59,887 bases of DNA from Hyphomicrobiales bacterium (lineage in GTDB: Bacteria; Pseudomonadota; Alphaproteobacteria; Rhizobiales; Phreatobacteraceae): NCBI GenBank assembly GCA_017304475.1, contig JAFKKV010000042.1:1-59887 (forward strand), in the 5' to 3' direction. The position numbers and the translations under genes were made by a program. The first letter of the stretch is position 1; every line of letters starts with the position of its first letter. Under the pieces are notes generated by a model, which was not told where the DNA came from, ran no database searches, and saw only the letters and a program-made list of their open reading frames with translations. This document shows, one piece after another, positions 1 through 8,464 of the stretch.

Positions 1-1530
1 GGTCGCGGCGGTCGCGAGCGAGCCGCTCGGCGTGTCGGAGAACAGCAGGCCCGTCGGGGTAGAGGTCAGTGCCGGATTGGCGTCGCCATAGACACGGGCT
101 TTGGCATCCGCCACCACCGTGATGGCGCGCGGCGTCACCGTCAGGTCGGCGCCGGTATAGGTGATCGTGTAATTGGCGTTGGCGAGCGTGCCCACCGTGA
201 TCGCGTAAGCGCCGACATTCGAGGTGTTGGTCGCGGCCGTCGCGAGCGAGCCGCTCAGCGTGTCCGAGAACAGCAGGCCCGACGGGGTATAGGTCAGCGC
301 CGGATTGGCGTCGCCATAGACACGGCTCTTGGCGTCAGCCGTCACCGTGATCGCGCGCGGTGTCACCGTCAGGTCGGCGCTGGCATAGGTGATCGCATAA
401 TTGGCATTGGCGAGCGTGCCCTGCCCGATCGCGTAAGTGCCGACATTCGAGGTCGTGGTCGCAGCCGTCGTGAGCGCGCCGGCCAGCACGTCGCCGGAGA
501 CCAGATTGCCGCCGGTGATCGCATAGGTCAGCGCCGGATTGGCATCGCCATAGACGCGGCTCTTGCCGTCCGCCGTCACCGTGATGGCGCGCTGGGTGAT
601 GGTCAGGTTGGCATCCGCATAAGTGATGGCGTAATTGGCATTGGCGAGCGTGCCCTGGCCGATCGCATAGGTGCCGACGCCGGACGCCACGGTCGCACCG
701 GTCGCGAGTTCGCCAGCAAGGCCGTCGCCATTGACGAGGCTGCCCGTGGTCACCTGGTAGCTGAGCGCCGGATTGGCATCGCCATAGGCGCGGCTCTTGG
801 CATCCGCCGTCACCGTGATGGCGCGCTGGGTCACCGCCAGGTTCGCGCCGGTATAGCTGATCGCGTAATTGGCATTGGCGAGCGTCCCCTGCGTGATCGC
901 ATAGGAGCCGACGCCGGAGGTGGCCGATGCGCCGGTCGCCAGCGATCCGGTCAGCGTGTCGGAGAACAGCAAGCCCGTCGGGGTATAGGTCAGTGCCGGA
1001 TTGGCGTCGCCATAGACACGGCTCTGGGCATCGGCCACCACCGTGATGGCGCGCGGCGTCACCGTCAGGTCGGCGCCGGTATAGGTGATCGTGTAATTGG
1101 CGTTGGCGAGCGTGCCCAGGGTGATGCCGTAGGTGCCGACGCCCGAGGTGTTGGTCGCACCAGTGGCCAGAGCGCCGCTCAGCGTGTCCGAGAACAGAAG
1201 GCCCGACGGGGGATAGGTCAGCGCCGGATTGCCGTCGCCATAGACACGGCTCTTGGCGTCAGCCGTCACCGTGATCGCGCGCGGCGTCACCGTCAGGTCG
1301 GCGCTGGCATAGGTGATCGCATAATTGGCATTGGCGAGCGTGCCCTGCCCGATCGCGTAAGTGCCGACATTCGAGGTCGTGGTCGCAGCCGTCGTGAGCG
1401 CACCGGCCAGCGCGTCGCCGGAGACCAGGCTGCCGCTGGTGATCGCATAGGTCAGCGCCGGATTGGCATCGCCATAGATCCGGCTCTTGCCGTCCGCCGT
1501 CACCGTGATGGCGCGCTGGGTGACCGTCAG
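1..1530 (-). repeat. Tandem MBG-domain repeats in the adhesin gene
   Basis: Units of 228 or 234 bp (76 or 78 residues) recur with the conserved phrases RAITVTAD, SRVYGDANPALTY and GTLANANYAITY. The GATGGCGCGC-type landmark falls at 121, 349, 583, 817, 1045, 1273 and 1507. The array continues past the window start. Spacings of 228, 234, 234 and 228 repeat as a 924-bp block, so the array has a higher-order period of four units. Confidence 0.92.
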
Positions 1531-4500
1531 CATGCCCGAGCTGGCAAAGCTGAAGGTGTAGCCGGCGGTCGATGTCAGCGTGCCCTGCGCGATCGAGATG
1601 GCATAGCCGCCCCCGGCCGCGACCGAGGCCGCGGTGCCCGCCGAGGTGAGCACCGGCGCGCCGGAGAAGACGCTGGCGGGGTCGGTGGCGAGATAGGCGC
1701 CGCTGACGCCTTCGAGGCCGCTGACCTGATAGCGGCTGGCGAGCGCGGCGGCGCCGTCGTCACCATAGGCCTTGGTGCTGTCGATCGAGGTGAAGACCAG
1801 GCTCGGCTGATAAGCGAAGATGTAGCGGTTGCCGGACTGGCCGACGCTGCCGGGCGGAAGGCTCGCCGCCGTCTGGTTGAAGATCGCGGTATTGCCGCTG
1901 TCGAGCCCGCCGAATGTACCAGCCGAAGGCGCGCTGGAATAGATCAGCCAGCGGCCCGAGGTCGCCGACACCGCGTCCGCGCCACGCAGGTTGATGAAGG
2001 CGCCGCTGGCGGCGAGCACCGGCGAGACGCCTGAAACCGTTGCGTCCGCCGCGATGGTGATGGCGCCGCCGGCGCTGACCGACACCGTGTCGCCGGAGGC
2101 GATCCCGGCCGTAACGAAACCGGCGCTGGCGATCCTGCCGATCGTCAGGTCGCCGTTATTGGCGAAGGTCAGCTTGCCGACATTGGCGGCAAGCGTGCCG
2201 ACCTGGTTGCCGGCATTGGCCAAGGTGAACGTGCCGGCGCCGCCGAGCTGCAGGCTGCCCGCGGTGACGGCCGCGGTCTGGGTGACGCTGCCGCTTGAGG
2301 TAAGGGCCAGCGTGCCGGTCAGCGACACGGCTTGGTCGATGATGAAACCAGGCGCTGCGCTGTCGATCCGCTGGTTGATGAAGCTCGCCGCCGCGATCGG
2401 CGTGCCCGATGTCGCGGCCGTATAGAGGCTGTTGACCGCCGACAACGCGCCGATCGACGCGTCGGCGCCGACGATGCGCCAGCCGTTCTGCAGATCGACA
2501 CCGGCGGTCGTGCCGCTGATGCCCATTTTCACCGTCGCGCTGTTTTGCGCACCGGTCGCGGCATTCGTCGTCATATAAGCGACGGCATTGCCGGACAACG
2601 CATTGGCCGGCAGCAGGATGTAATAATAGCCGTTGGCGCCGGTCGCGGCGCTGCCGCTGACGCCGCCGCCGCTCGCCAGTGAAACGGTGACAAAACCTGT
2701 CGCGTCCGAACCGAAGCCCGTCGTTCCGTCGCTCCGATAGGCTGTTCCCGAGATCGCCTGGACGCCGCTACCGTAGAAGCTCTTCAGATAGGGATAGAGG
2801 CCGCCGGCCGCGCCGCCCCAGACGGCCGGATCGAAGCCGAGCGCCGCGGGACCACCGGTCTGGAGCTGCGCCGTCGTCCGGCCAGCCGCGGAGACAAATC
2901 CGGAATCGATCACGCCGACGGCAACGGTCTGGCCCGTCGTTCCCATGTCGAAGAAAGAAGCCGTAACCATCCCGGCGGACTGCCCGCCGATCAGCCCGCC
3001 GACCGCCGCCTGCCCGATCACCGCGCCGGTCGCGAAGGTCTCCGTCACCCCGCCGCCATTGCTGCCGATGAGCCCTCCCACCGCGGTCGATCCGCGAACG
3101 CCGCCCGAGGCATAGCTCTCGACGATCGTCCCGGACGAGGAGCCGACGAGGCCGCCGACATTGTCGACGCCCGACACCGAACCCGTGGCAAAAGAGCCGG
3201 AGATCTGGCCCAGCGACCGCCCGGCCAGGCCCCCCACTTGGGAGAGCTGCATCGTGCCGCTCGCGGTCACCGTGCCGGTGGCGTAGCTGTTGCTGATGCT
3301 TGCTTCGCTATAGCCGACGAGACCGCCGAGCAGCGCATCGCCCGCAACCGAACCACGCGCATAGGCCCCGGCGATCACGCTCGCGCCGGAGGCGCTGCCG
3401 ACCAGCCCTCCGACAGAGGTGCTCCCCGTGACGTTGGCGTAGGAATAGGCGTTCAGCACCGTGCCATTGGCCATGTAGCCGATCAGCGAGCCGGTCAGGC
3501 GCCCGCCTATCACAGTGCCGTTGACGATGCCGATATCGCGGATCGTGCCGCCGTCGACATAGCCGAACAGCCCGACATTATCGGCGGCCACCGACATGGC
3601 GAAATTGCTGATCGTGTGGCCGAGACCGGTGAACTTGCCTGAGAAGGCCGTTCCGGCGTCACGCCCCACCAGTGTCCGGCTATACGTGGTGCCGGCCAGA
3701 TCCAGATTGTAGGCGAGCGCGAAATTGCCGCCGAGGCCTGTGCCATAGGCCGCGATGGCGGCGCCGCTATGGGCATATTGGCCGTCGATCTCGTCGATCT
3801 GGAACTTCGAATAGGCGATGTAATATTTCGCGCCGTTGATCGTGAGATATTGGTGCGTGAGCTGATCGTAAATGGCGCCGAAACCGGGCGGCGGGCTGAA
3901 CCTTGCGCCACCGGCGTCGTAAAACGACATGCTCGCGGCATTGCCGAAGCTGTAATCGCTGCCGGCGCCGTTCGACATGGACACCGAGCCGGCGCCATAG
4001 GTCGTGACATTGGCGTTGATCGCCAGCGCGCCGCCGGAATAGAGCGCGAGCGCGCTGGTGTTCCTGAGGTCGATGGTCGCGGCAACGGTGAGCGGCGCTC
4101 CGGCCTGCGTCTTCACCAGCAATTGCTGGCCGTTCAGGCTCTGCGCAACGTCGATGGTGAAGCTGGCCCCGGTGGCGAGATAACCGCGCCCGGTGGTGCC
4201 GGCGAGCGCGGCAAGCGCCGTCGGGCTGGACCCGGCGGCGCCGCTGCCATCGATCGCGCCGACCTGCGAGAACAGCGTCGCCGAGGTCTGCGCGGTCAGG
4301 ATCGAGCCATAGATGTTGAGACCGGTCATCAGGCCGGCCCCGGTCGCGACAGTGAGTGTCGCCGCGTTTTTTGCGCCTGATGTGTTGGCGCTGAGGTCGA
4401 GATTGGTGAAGGTCAGGACACGTGCGCCCGACGCCAGCGTCCCGACCGGCAGCAGCGTCGCATAATAGCCGTTGGCGCCCGTCGTCACGCGGCCATATTC

Positions 4501-7407
4501 GATGCCCTCGATGACGGTTGCGACATAGCCGTGGTTGTTCGCATAATTGGGTTGCGGGATGCCCGAAACCAGCGGGGTAACGCCAAGATCCTTGTAGGCG
4601 ATGCCGGAGATCATCTCGGCGCCGTTGGGGTAGAAATTCGCCAGATAGGGCATCAGCCCGCCGGTGCCGCCGCCAAAACCGGTTCGCGGCCCGCCGTTCA
4701 GGAAGTCCGAGAGCGAAAGCCTGATCTCGACAATGGCGGTCCCTGCCCCGACCGCCGCGCCGCGGCCGGTGGTCTCGGTGACGAAGAAGGCGTTGGTGAC
4801 GGTCGCGCTGGCATTGGAGCCGATCAGGCCGCCGAGCGAGGACGCGCCGGGTGTGGAGCCGACAGCGCCCGTGGCAAAGGCCATGTTGATCGTGCCGGTG
4901 GCGCCGTTCAACCCGACGAGGGCGCCGATGACGTCGCCGCCGATCACCCCGCCCGTCGCATAGACCTGGCTGAGCGTGCCGTCGTTCCGGCCGACGAGGC
5001 CGCCGATATTGTTGCGGTCCCGCGCGGTGACGCCCGCATTGGAGAACGACTGGCTGATCGTGCCCAGATTGTAGCCGACGAGGCCACCGGTGTTGAACGT
5101 TCCGTCGACCTTGCCGTCGGCCCAGACCCGCGTGATGGTGCCGCGGTTGACGCCGGCGATGGCGCCAGTGTTGTCCTGCCCGCTGATGGTGACATTGCGC
5201 AGGCCGACATTGCTGACGACGCCCGACGTTCCGATAAAGCCGAACAGGCCGACATAATTGGTCGGGATCTGCCGGACGTTGAGGTTGTAGATGACGTTGC
5301 CGAGCCCCTCGAACGTGCCGTTGAAGCCGTTGCCGCCGTTCTGGATGTTCGAATTGCTGTCCATGCCGAGCGCGACCAGGCCGAGCCCGCCGTTCCAGCT
5401 CGCCGTCGGTCCGCCGTCGATCGGGCGGGCCAGCGCGTAGCGGCCGTTCAGGTTGGAATTGATCGCCTGCAACTCGTTGACGTCATAGATGAGCGTGTAG
5501 CTCTGCCCGTTGATCGACAACGACTGGCCGGTATGCGGCGTGCCGATATAGTTCGTGCCGGCGCCGAAGGCGAAGGACAGCGTGCCGCCCGACCCGCCCT
5601 GGTTGATGTTGAAGGCAAGGCCGCCGGCCCCCGTCACGAAGAGGTTCGCGTTGACCGCGATAGAGCGATAGGCGCTCAGCGTCAGCGTCGAGCCCGATCC
5701 CCAGACGATCGGCGCGGCCACCGTGATGTCGCCGGCCTGCGCGCCACCCGATCCCGTGGATATGGTGACGTTGGAGAGGGCCAACTGGTTCTGCAGCGTC
5801 GCGACATTGATGATGCTGTTGTCGCCATTCGCGGTGAAGCCGGATTGGTTGGTATCCGGGTCGTTCGAGATGGTGACGTTATAGGGGTCGAGCAGCAGCG
5901 TGCCGAAGCGGCCGTGGGCGGCACGCAGATCGGCGATACCCGTGAAGGACAGCGTCGCCTTGCCGGAGACCTCGGCGAAGCCGCCGTCGCCGCCCTCGCC
6001 GCCGCCCCGGGCGGAGATCGTGCCGGCGAAGCGCGTCTGCTGATCGGACCAGAGGATGACCCGCCCACCGTCGCCGCGCGTGGTGGCGTCGGCGCGGATC
6101 ACCGTCGCCGCGTCGACCGAGACCATCTCGGCCCGCGGCAGCAGACCACCGCCCTGATAGTCGCCGCCGATGCGGATCTGGCCGCCGCCGGTCGCGCCCG
6201 AGGCGTCGAGCGCTGCGCCGGAAAGATCGATCGCCCGGCCGGTAATGGTGATCGCGCCACCCACCTGCGTCGGACTGGAGACATTGACCTTGCCCGTGAC
6301 CGACACCTGGCCGCCGGCGCCGCCGTCGACCACCACCGTGCCCGCCGGCCGCGTGACCGCGGGCCTTTGAACTGAGCGCCGGTCGATGCCGTTGGACGCC
6401 CGCGGCGGCCGCGCGGAACTCCCGCTCGCGCCATGCATTGCCGCGTGGCCGGTCCGGCCCGGCGACGGCGCCGGCGTCAGCGCGGCCTGATCGCCGAACC
6501 TGACGCCGGAACCGGTCTGCGCCACGCCGCCGGCCTCGATCGTACCGCCGAGCTGGATCGCGGCCCGTGCGACATCCGCTGTCGTCGCCGCCCGCGCCTC
6601 GACCCGGCCGCCGCTCGCATTGATCCGACCGGTCTGCCGGATCAATGCGCGCGTCCGGTCGGCATCGGCCGTCGGCACCGCGACCGTCAGGAAGCCGTCG
6701 CCTTCCACGTCGACCGAGATGCGTTCTCCGGAGCCGAGACCGACCCGCCCGCCATTGGCCGTGATCGTGCCCTCATTGGTCACGCGTCCGCCGATCAGCA
6801 CGGCATCGCCGCCACCCCGGACGCGAATGCGCCCCTGGTTGGTGACATCGGCCGAACGGCCATTGCCGCTATAGCGGGCGCGTCCGTTCATGAAGTCGTC
6901 ATTGCCCGTGTCGAGCGAAGACGCGGTGAAGCCCGCCGTGTCGACCGTGCCGGTCGGCGTGATCAGGATGCCGTTCGGATTGACCAGGTAGACCTGCCCG
7001 TTCGCCCGGACCTGGCCGGCGATCGTCGAGGAGGTCGCGCCGGTGACCCGGTTCAAGGTCGCCGCGCTGCTGTCCGGCTGCTGGAACGACACGGTGCCGC
7101 CCTGCCCGACCGAGAAGGAATTCCAGTTGATGACCGCGCGCTGCGACGTCTGGTTGACGGTCAGGGCGCCGGTGCCGGCCGGCGCGATCGTCGCCGAGCC
7201 GGCGGCGACGCTGCCCCCCGTCGGCAAGGTCTGGCCGCGCCCCGAACCGCCCGCCAGCGGCACCATGGCGGCGCAGAGCGCCGCCACCGAAACCGAATGG
7301 CGCAGCCATTGGCGGCCGCCCGAAGCTGCCGGCCGCCCAGTGCTGGATACGGCTATTCCCGCCGGACGCACGGCATCGAGTCCGCTCGCATTCTGCCGTG
7401 CATTCAT
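1..7407 (-). CDS. Giant two-partner-secretion adhesin (filamentous haemagglutinin family), 3' end outside window
   Basis: The frame is open from 7407 to the window edge (2469 codons) without a stop, so the C-terminus is missing. The N-terminus has a long basic leader and a hydrophobic segment ending near residue 55, then a TPS/haemagglutination domain with the NPNGI motif at about residues 143-147. Beta-helix-like Gly/Ala/Thr-rich sequence follows. Two GLUG-motif blocks (about residues 720-865 and 1277-1477) are each followed by a related Ig-like module containing TGANGYY. A YDG-type domain (about 1870-1960) leads into tandem MBG repeats reaching the window edge. Family knowledge: such proteins are exported by a TpsB/FhaC pore and act in adhesion or biofilm; no TpsB gene is in the window. 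In-frame ATGs at 7449 and 7467 are alternative starts, and no clear ribosome binding site decides between them. Confidence 0.9.
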   Translation of the reverse strand, partial: MNARQNASGLDAVRPAGIAVSSTGRPAASGGRQWLRHSVSVAALCAAMVPLAGGSGRGQTLPTGGSVAAGSATIAPAGTGALTVNQTSQRAVINWNSFSVGQGGTVSFQQPDSSAATLNRVTGATSSTIAGQVRANGQVYLVNPNGILITPTGTVDTAGFTASSLDTGNDDFMNGRARYSGNGRSADVTNQGRIRVRGGGDAVLIGGRVTNEGTITANGGRVGLGSGERISVDVEGDGFLTVAVPTADADRTRALIRQTGRINASGGRVEARAATTADVARAAIQLGGTIEAGGVAQTGSGVRFGDQAALTPAPSPGRTGHAAMHGASGSSARPPRASNGIDRRSVQRPAVTRPAGTVVVDGGAGGQVSVTGKVNVSSPTQVGGAITITGRAIDLSGAALDASGATGGGQIRIGGDYQGGGLLPRAEMVSVDAATVIRADATTRGDGGRVILWSDQQTRFAGTISARGGGEGGDGGFAEVSGKATLSFTGIADLRAAHGRFGTLLLDPYNVTISNDPDTNQSGFTANGDNSIINVATLQNQLALSNVTISTGSGGAQAGDITVAAPIVWGSGSTLTLSAYRSIAVNANLFVTGAGGLAFNINQGGSGGTLSFAFGAGTNYIGTPHTGQSLSINGQSYTLIYDVNELQAINSNLNGRYALARPIDGGPTASWNGGLGLVALGMDSNSNIQNGGNGFNGTFEGLGNVIYNLNVRQIPTNYVGLFGFIGTSGVVSNVGLRNVTISGQDNTGAIAGVNRGTITRVWADGKVDGTFNTGGLVGYNLGTISQSFSNAGVTARDRNNIGGLVGRNDGTLSQVYATGGVIGGDVIGALVGLNGATGTINMAFATGAVGSTPGASSLGGLIGSNASATVTNAFFVTETTGRGAAVGAGTAIVEIRLSLSDFLNGGPRTGFGGGTGGLMPYLANFYPNGAEMISGIAYKDLGVTPLVSGIPQPNYANNHGYVATVIEGIEYGRVTTGANGYYATLLPVGTLASGARVLTFTNLDLSANTSGAKNAATLTVATGAGLMTGLNIYGSILTAQTSATLFSQVGAIDGSGAAGSSPTALAALAGTTGRGYLATGASFTIDVAQSLNGQQLLVKTQAGAPLTVAATIDLRNTSALALYSGGALAINANVTTYGAGSVSMSNGAGSDYSFGNAASMSFYDAGGARFSPPPGFGAIYDQLTHQYLTINGAKYYIAYSKFQIDEIDGQYAHSGAAIAAYGTGLGGNFALAYNLDLAGTTYSRTLVGRDAGTAFSGKFTGLGHTISNFAMSVAADNVGLFGYVDGGTIRDIGIVNGTVIGGRLTGSLIGYMANGTVLNAYSYANVTGSTSVGGLVGSASGASVIAGAYARGSVAGDALLGGLVGYSEASISNSYATGTVTASGTMQLSQVGGLAGRSLGQISGSFATGSVSGVDNVGGLVGSSSGTIVESYASGGVRGSTAVGGLIGSNGGGVTETFATGAVIGQAAVGGLIGGQSAGMVTASFFDMGTTGQTVAVGVIDSGFVSAAGRTTAQLQTGGPAALGFDPAVWGGAAGGLYPYLKSFYGSGVQAISGTAYRSDGTTGFGSDATGFVTVSLASGGGVSGSAATGANGYYYILLPANALSGNAVAYMTTNAATGAQNSATVKMGISGTTAGVDLQNGWRIVGADASIGALSAVNSLYTAATSGTPIAAASFINQRIDSAAPGFIIDQAVSLTGTLALTSSGSVTQTAAVTAGSLQLGGAGTFTLANAGNQVGTLAANVGKLTFANNGDLTIGRIASAGFVTAGIASGDTVSVSAGGAITIAADATVSGVSPVLAASGAFINLRGADAVSATSGRWLIYSSAPSAGTFGGLDSGNTAIFNQTAASLPPGSVGQSGNRYIFAYQPSLVFTSIDSTKAYGDDGAAALASRYQVSGLEGVSGAYLATDPASVFSGAPVLTSAGTAASVAAGGGYAISIAQGTLTSTAGYTFSFASSGMLTVTQRAITVTADGKSRIYGDANPALTYAITSGSLVSGDALAGALTTAATTTSNVGTYAIGQGTLANANYAITYASADLTVTPRAITVTADAKSRVYGDGNPALTYPPSGLLFSDTLSGALATGATNTSGVGTYGITLGTLANANYTITYTGADLTVTPRAITVVADAQSRVYGDANPALTYTPTGLLFSDTLTGSLATGASATSGVGSYAITQGTLANANYAISYTGANLAVTQRAITVTADAKSRAYGDANPALSYQVTTGSLVNGDGLAGELATGATVASGVGTYAIGQGTLANANYAITYADANLTITQRAITVTADGKSRVYGDANPALTYAITGGNLVSGDVLAGALTTAATTTSNVGTYAIGQGTLANANYAITYASADLTVTPRAITVTADAKSRVYGDANPALTYTPSGLLFSDTLSGSLATAATNTSNVGAYAITVGTLANANYTITYTGADLTVTPRAITVVADAKARVYGDANPALTSTPTGLLFSDTPSGSLATAAT
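2975..3580 (-). repeat. Second GLUG-motif block of the adhesin
   Basis: Phrases such as VGLFGYVDG, VGGLVGSASG, LLGGLVGYSE, VGGLAGRS and VGGLIGGQS recur (about residues 1277-1477). The block is followed by YLKSFYGSGVQAISG, which parallels the segment after the first block. This implies an internal duplication of a GLUG plus Ig-like module. Confidence 0.8.
4810..5255 (-). repeat. First GLUG-motif block of the adhesin
   Basis: Short repeats of the form VGLFGFIG, TGGLVGYN, IGGLVGRN and LGGLIGSN recur about every 25-30 residues (about residues 720-865). GLUG motifs are typical of beta-helical surface adhesins. The block is followed by the YLANFYPNGAEMISG segment. Confidence 0.8.
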
Positions 7408-7701
7408 CTCCGACCGCCCCACCTCGTCCCTGCGGGCTTTGCGCCCCATTGAGCCGAGACATGACATGGCCACAACGGCACTGTCTTCTCATTCAGCGCA
7501 GAGGCCGCGAAAATCACTCGCGACTTCATCGGGTTGCGCGAAACGGGGTGAATCGAGCGGCTAAAAACGCCCTCCGGCGAGACAATCCGCCGCAGAGCCT
7601 CCCGTCGGCACGGCGCCGACGTTGGAGCCTGTCGAGCGCGGATCCCGAATACTTCACGAAATATCAATGCTTGCGGAACACATAAAGAACAGATAGGGAC
7701 T
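7408..7701. other. Divergent intergenic region, adhesin / lexA
   Basis: This stretch separates the minus-strand adhesin start from the lexA operator. No RNA gene or supported small gene is visible. It must hold the adhesin promoter and part of the lexA promoter. It may also hold up to 60 bases of adhesin coding sequence if the ATG at 7449 or 7467 is used. Confidence 0.5.
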
Positions 7702-7716
7702 GTTCATGATCTGTTC
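7702..7716 (+). promoter_or_regulatory. SOS box (LexA operator) of lexA
   Basis: The sequence GTTCATGATCTGTTC is an exact GTTC-N7-GTTC direct repeat, the alphaproteobacterial SOS operator. It lies 41 bases upstream of the lexA ATG, as expected for autoregulation. It overlaps an upstream in-frame ATG at 7706, which argues against that ATG as the true start. Confidence 0.88.
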
Positions 7717-7756
7717 GAGCGAGTCGGGCCGATCACATCCAGGGGACGAGCACCCG

Positions 7757-8458
7757 ATGCTGACACGCAAGCAACACGAACTTCTCCGCTTCATTCAGGA
7801 ACGGCTGAAGGAAAGTGGCGTGCCGCCCTCGTTCGACGAGATGAAGGAAGCGCTGGACCTGAAGTCCAAGTCCGGCATCCACCGCCTCATCACCGCGCTC
7901 GAAGAACGAGGCTTCATCCGCCGCCTGCCGAACCGGGCGCGCGCGCTGGAGGTTATCAAGCAGCCGGAGCAATCCGCCGGCCCGACCCGTCAGCGCTTCG
8001 CGCCGAGCGTCATCGAAGGTTCGCTCGGCCGGCCGCGTCCCCCTGCCGCCACGACCGTCGACGACGACGTCGTCATGCCGGTCTCGGTGCCGATCATGGG
8101 CCGGATCGCCGCGGGCGTGCCGCGCGAAGCGATCGAGAACCGCATCAACACCGTTTCTGTGCCGCCGGAAATGCTGACCCGCGGCGAGCATTACGCGCTC
8201 GAGGTGCGTGGCGACTCGATGATCGAGGCCGGCATCCTCGAAGGCGACCTGGCGCTCGTTCGCAAGACCGATTCCGCCGAGACCGGCGATATCGTGGTCG
8301 CCCTGATCGACGACGAGGAGGCGACGCTGAAGCGCTTGCGCAAGCGCGGCACCTCGATCGCGCTGGAGGCTGCCAACCCGGCTTATGAAACCCGGGTTCT
8401 CGGCCCGGACCGGGTGCGCATCCAGGGCAAGCTGGTCGGCCTGATCCGGCGTTATTGA
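7757..8458 (+). CDS. lexA: LexA repressor
   Basis: The 233-residue protein represses the SOS DNA-damage regulon and self-cleaves when stimulated by RecA filaments. It has an N-terminal winged-helix domain (MLTRKQHELLRFIQ at the start) and an S24 peptidase-like C-terminal domain. The cleavage bond is Ala119-Gly120 (RIAAG), the catalytic Ser154 is in RGDSM, and Lys192 is in EATLK. The start at 7757 was chosen because the protein then begins with the conserved MLTRKQ sequence and the earlier ATG lies inside the SOS box. The gene is convergent with comEC, with six bases between stop codons. Confidence 0.97.
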   Translation: MLTRKQHELLRFIQERLKESGVPPSFDEMKEALDLKSKSGIHRLITALEERGFIRRLPNRARALEVIKQPEQSAGPTRQRFAPSVIEGSLGRPRPPAATTVDDDVVMPVSVPIMGRIAAGVPREAIENRINTVSVPPEMLTRGEHYALEVRGDSMIEAGILEGDLALVRKTDSAETGDIVVALIDDEEATLKRLRKRGTSIALEAANPAYETRVLGPDRVRIQGKLVGLIRRY

Positions 8459-8464
8459 GCCGTG

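Noticed and set aside
1..1530. Regularly spaced repeats considered as a CRISPR array
   Set aside because: The 228/234-bp period is in frame and encodes MBG domains; there are no short repeats with unique spacers and no cas genes.
4531..6375. A 614-codon plus-strand frame opposite the adhesin
   Set aside because: It is antisense to the GLUG and beta-helix part of the adhesin, and its composition mirrors the repetitive Gly/Ala/Val codons. There is no domain and no ribosome binding site.
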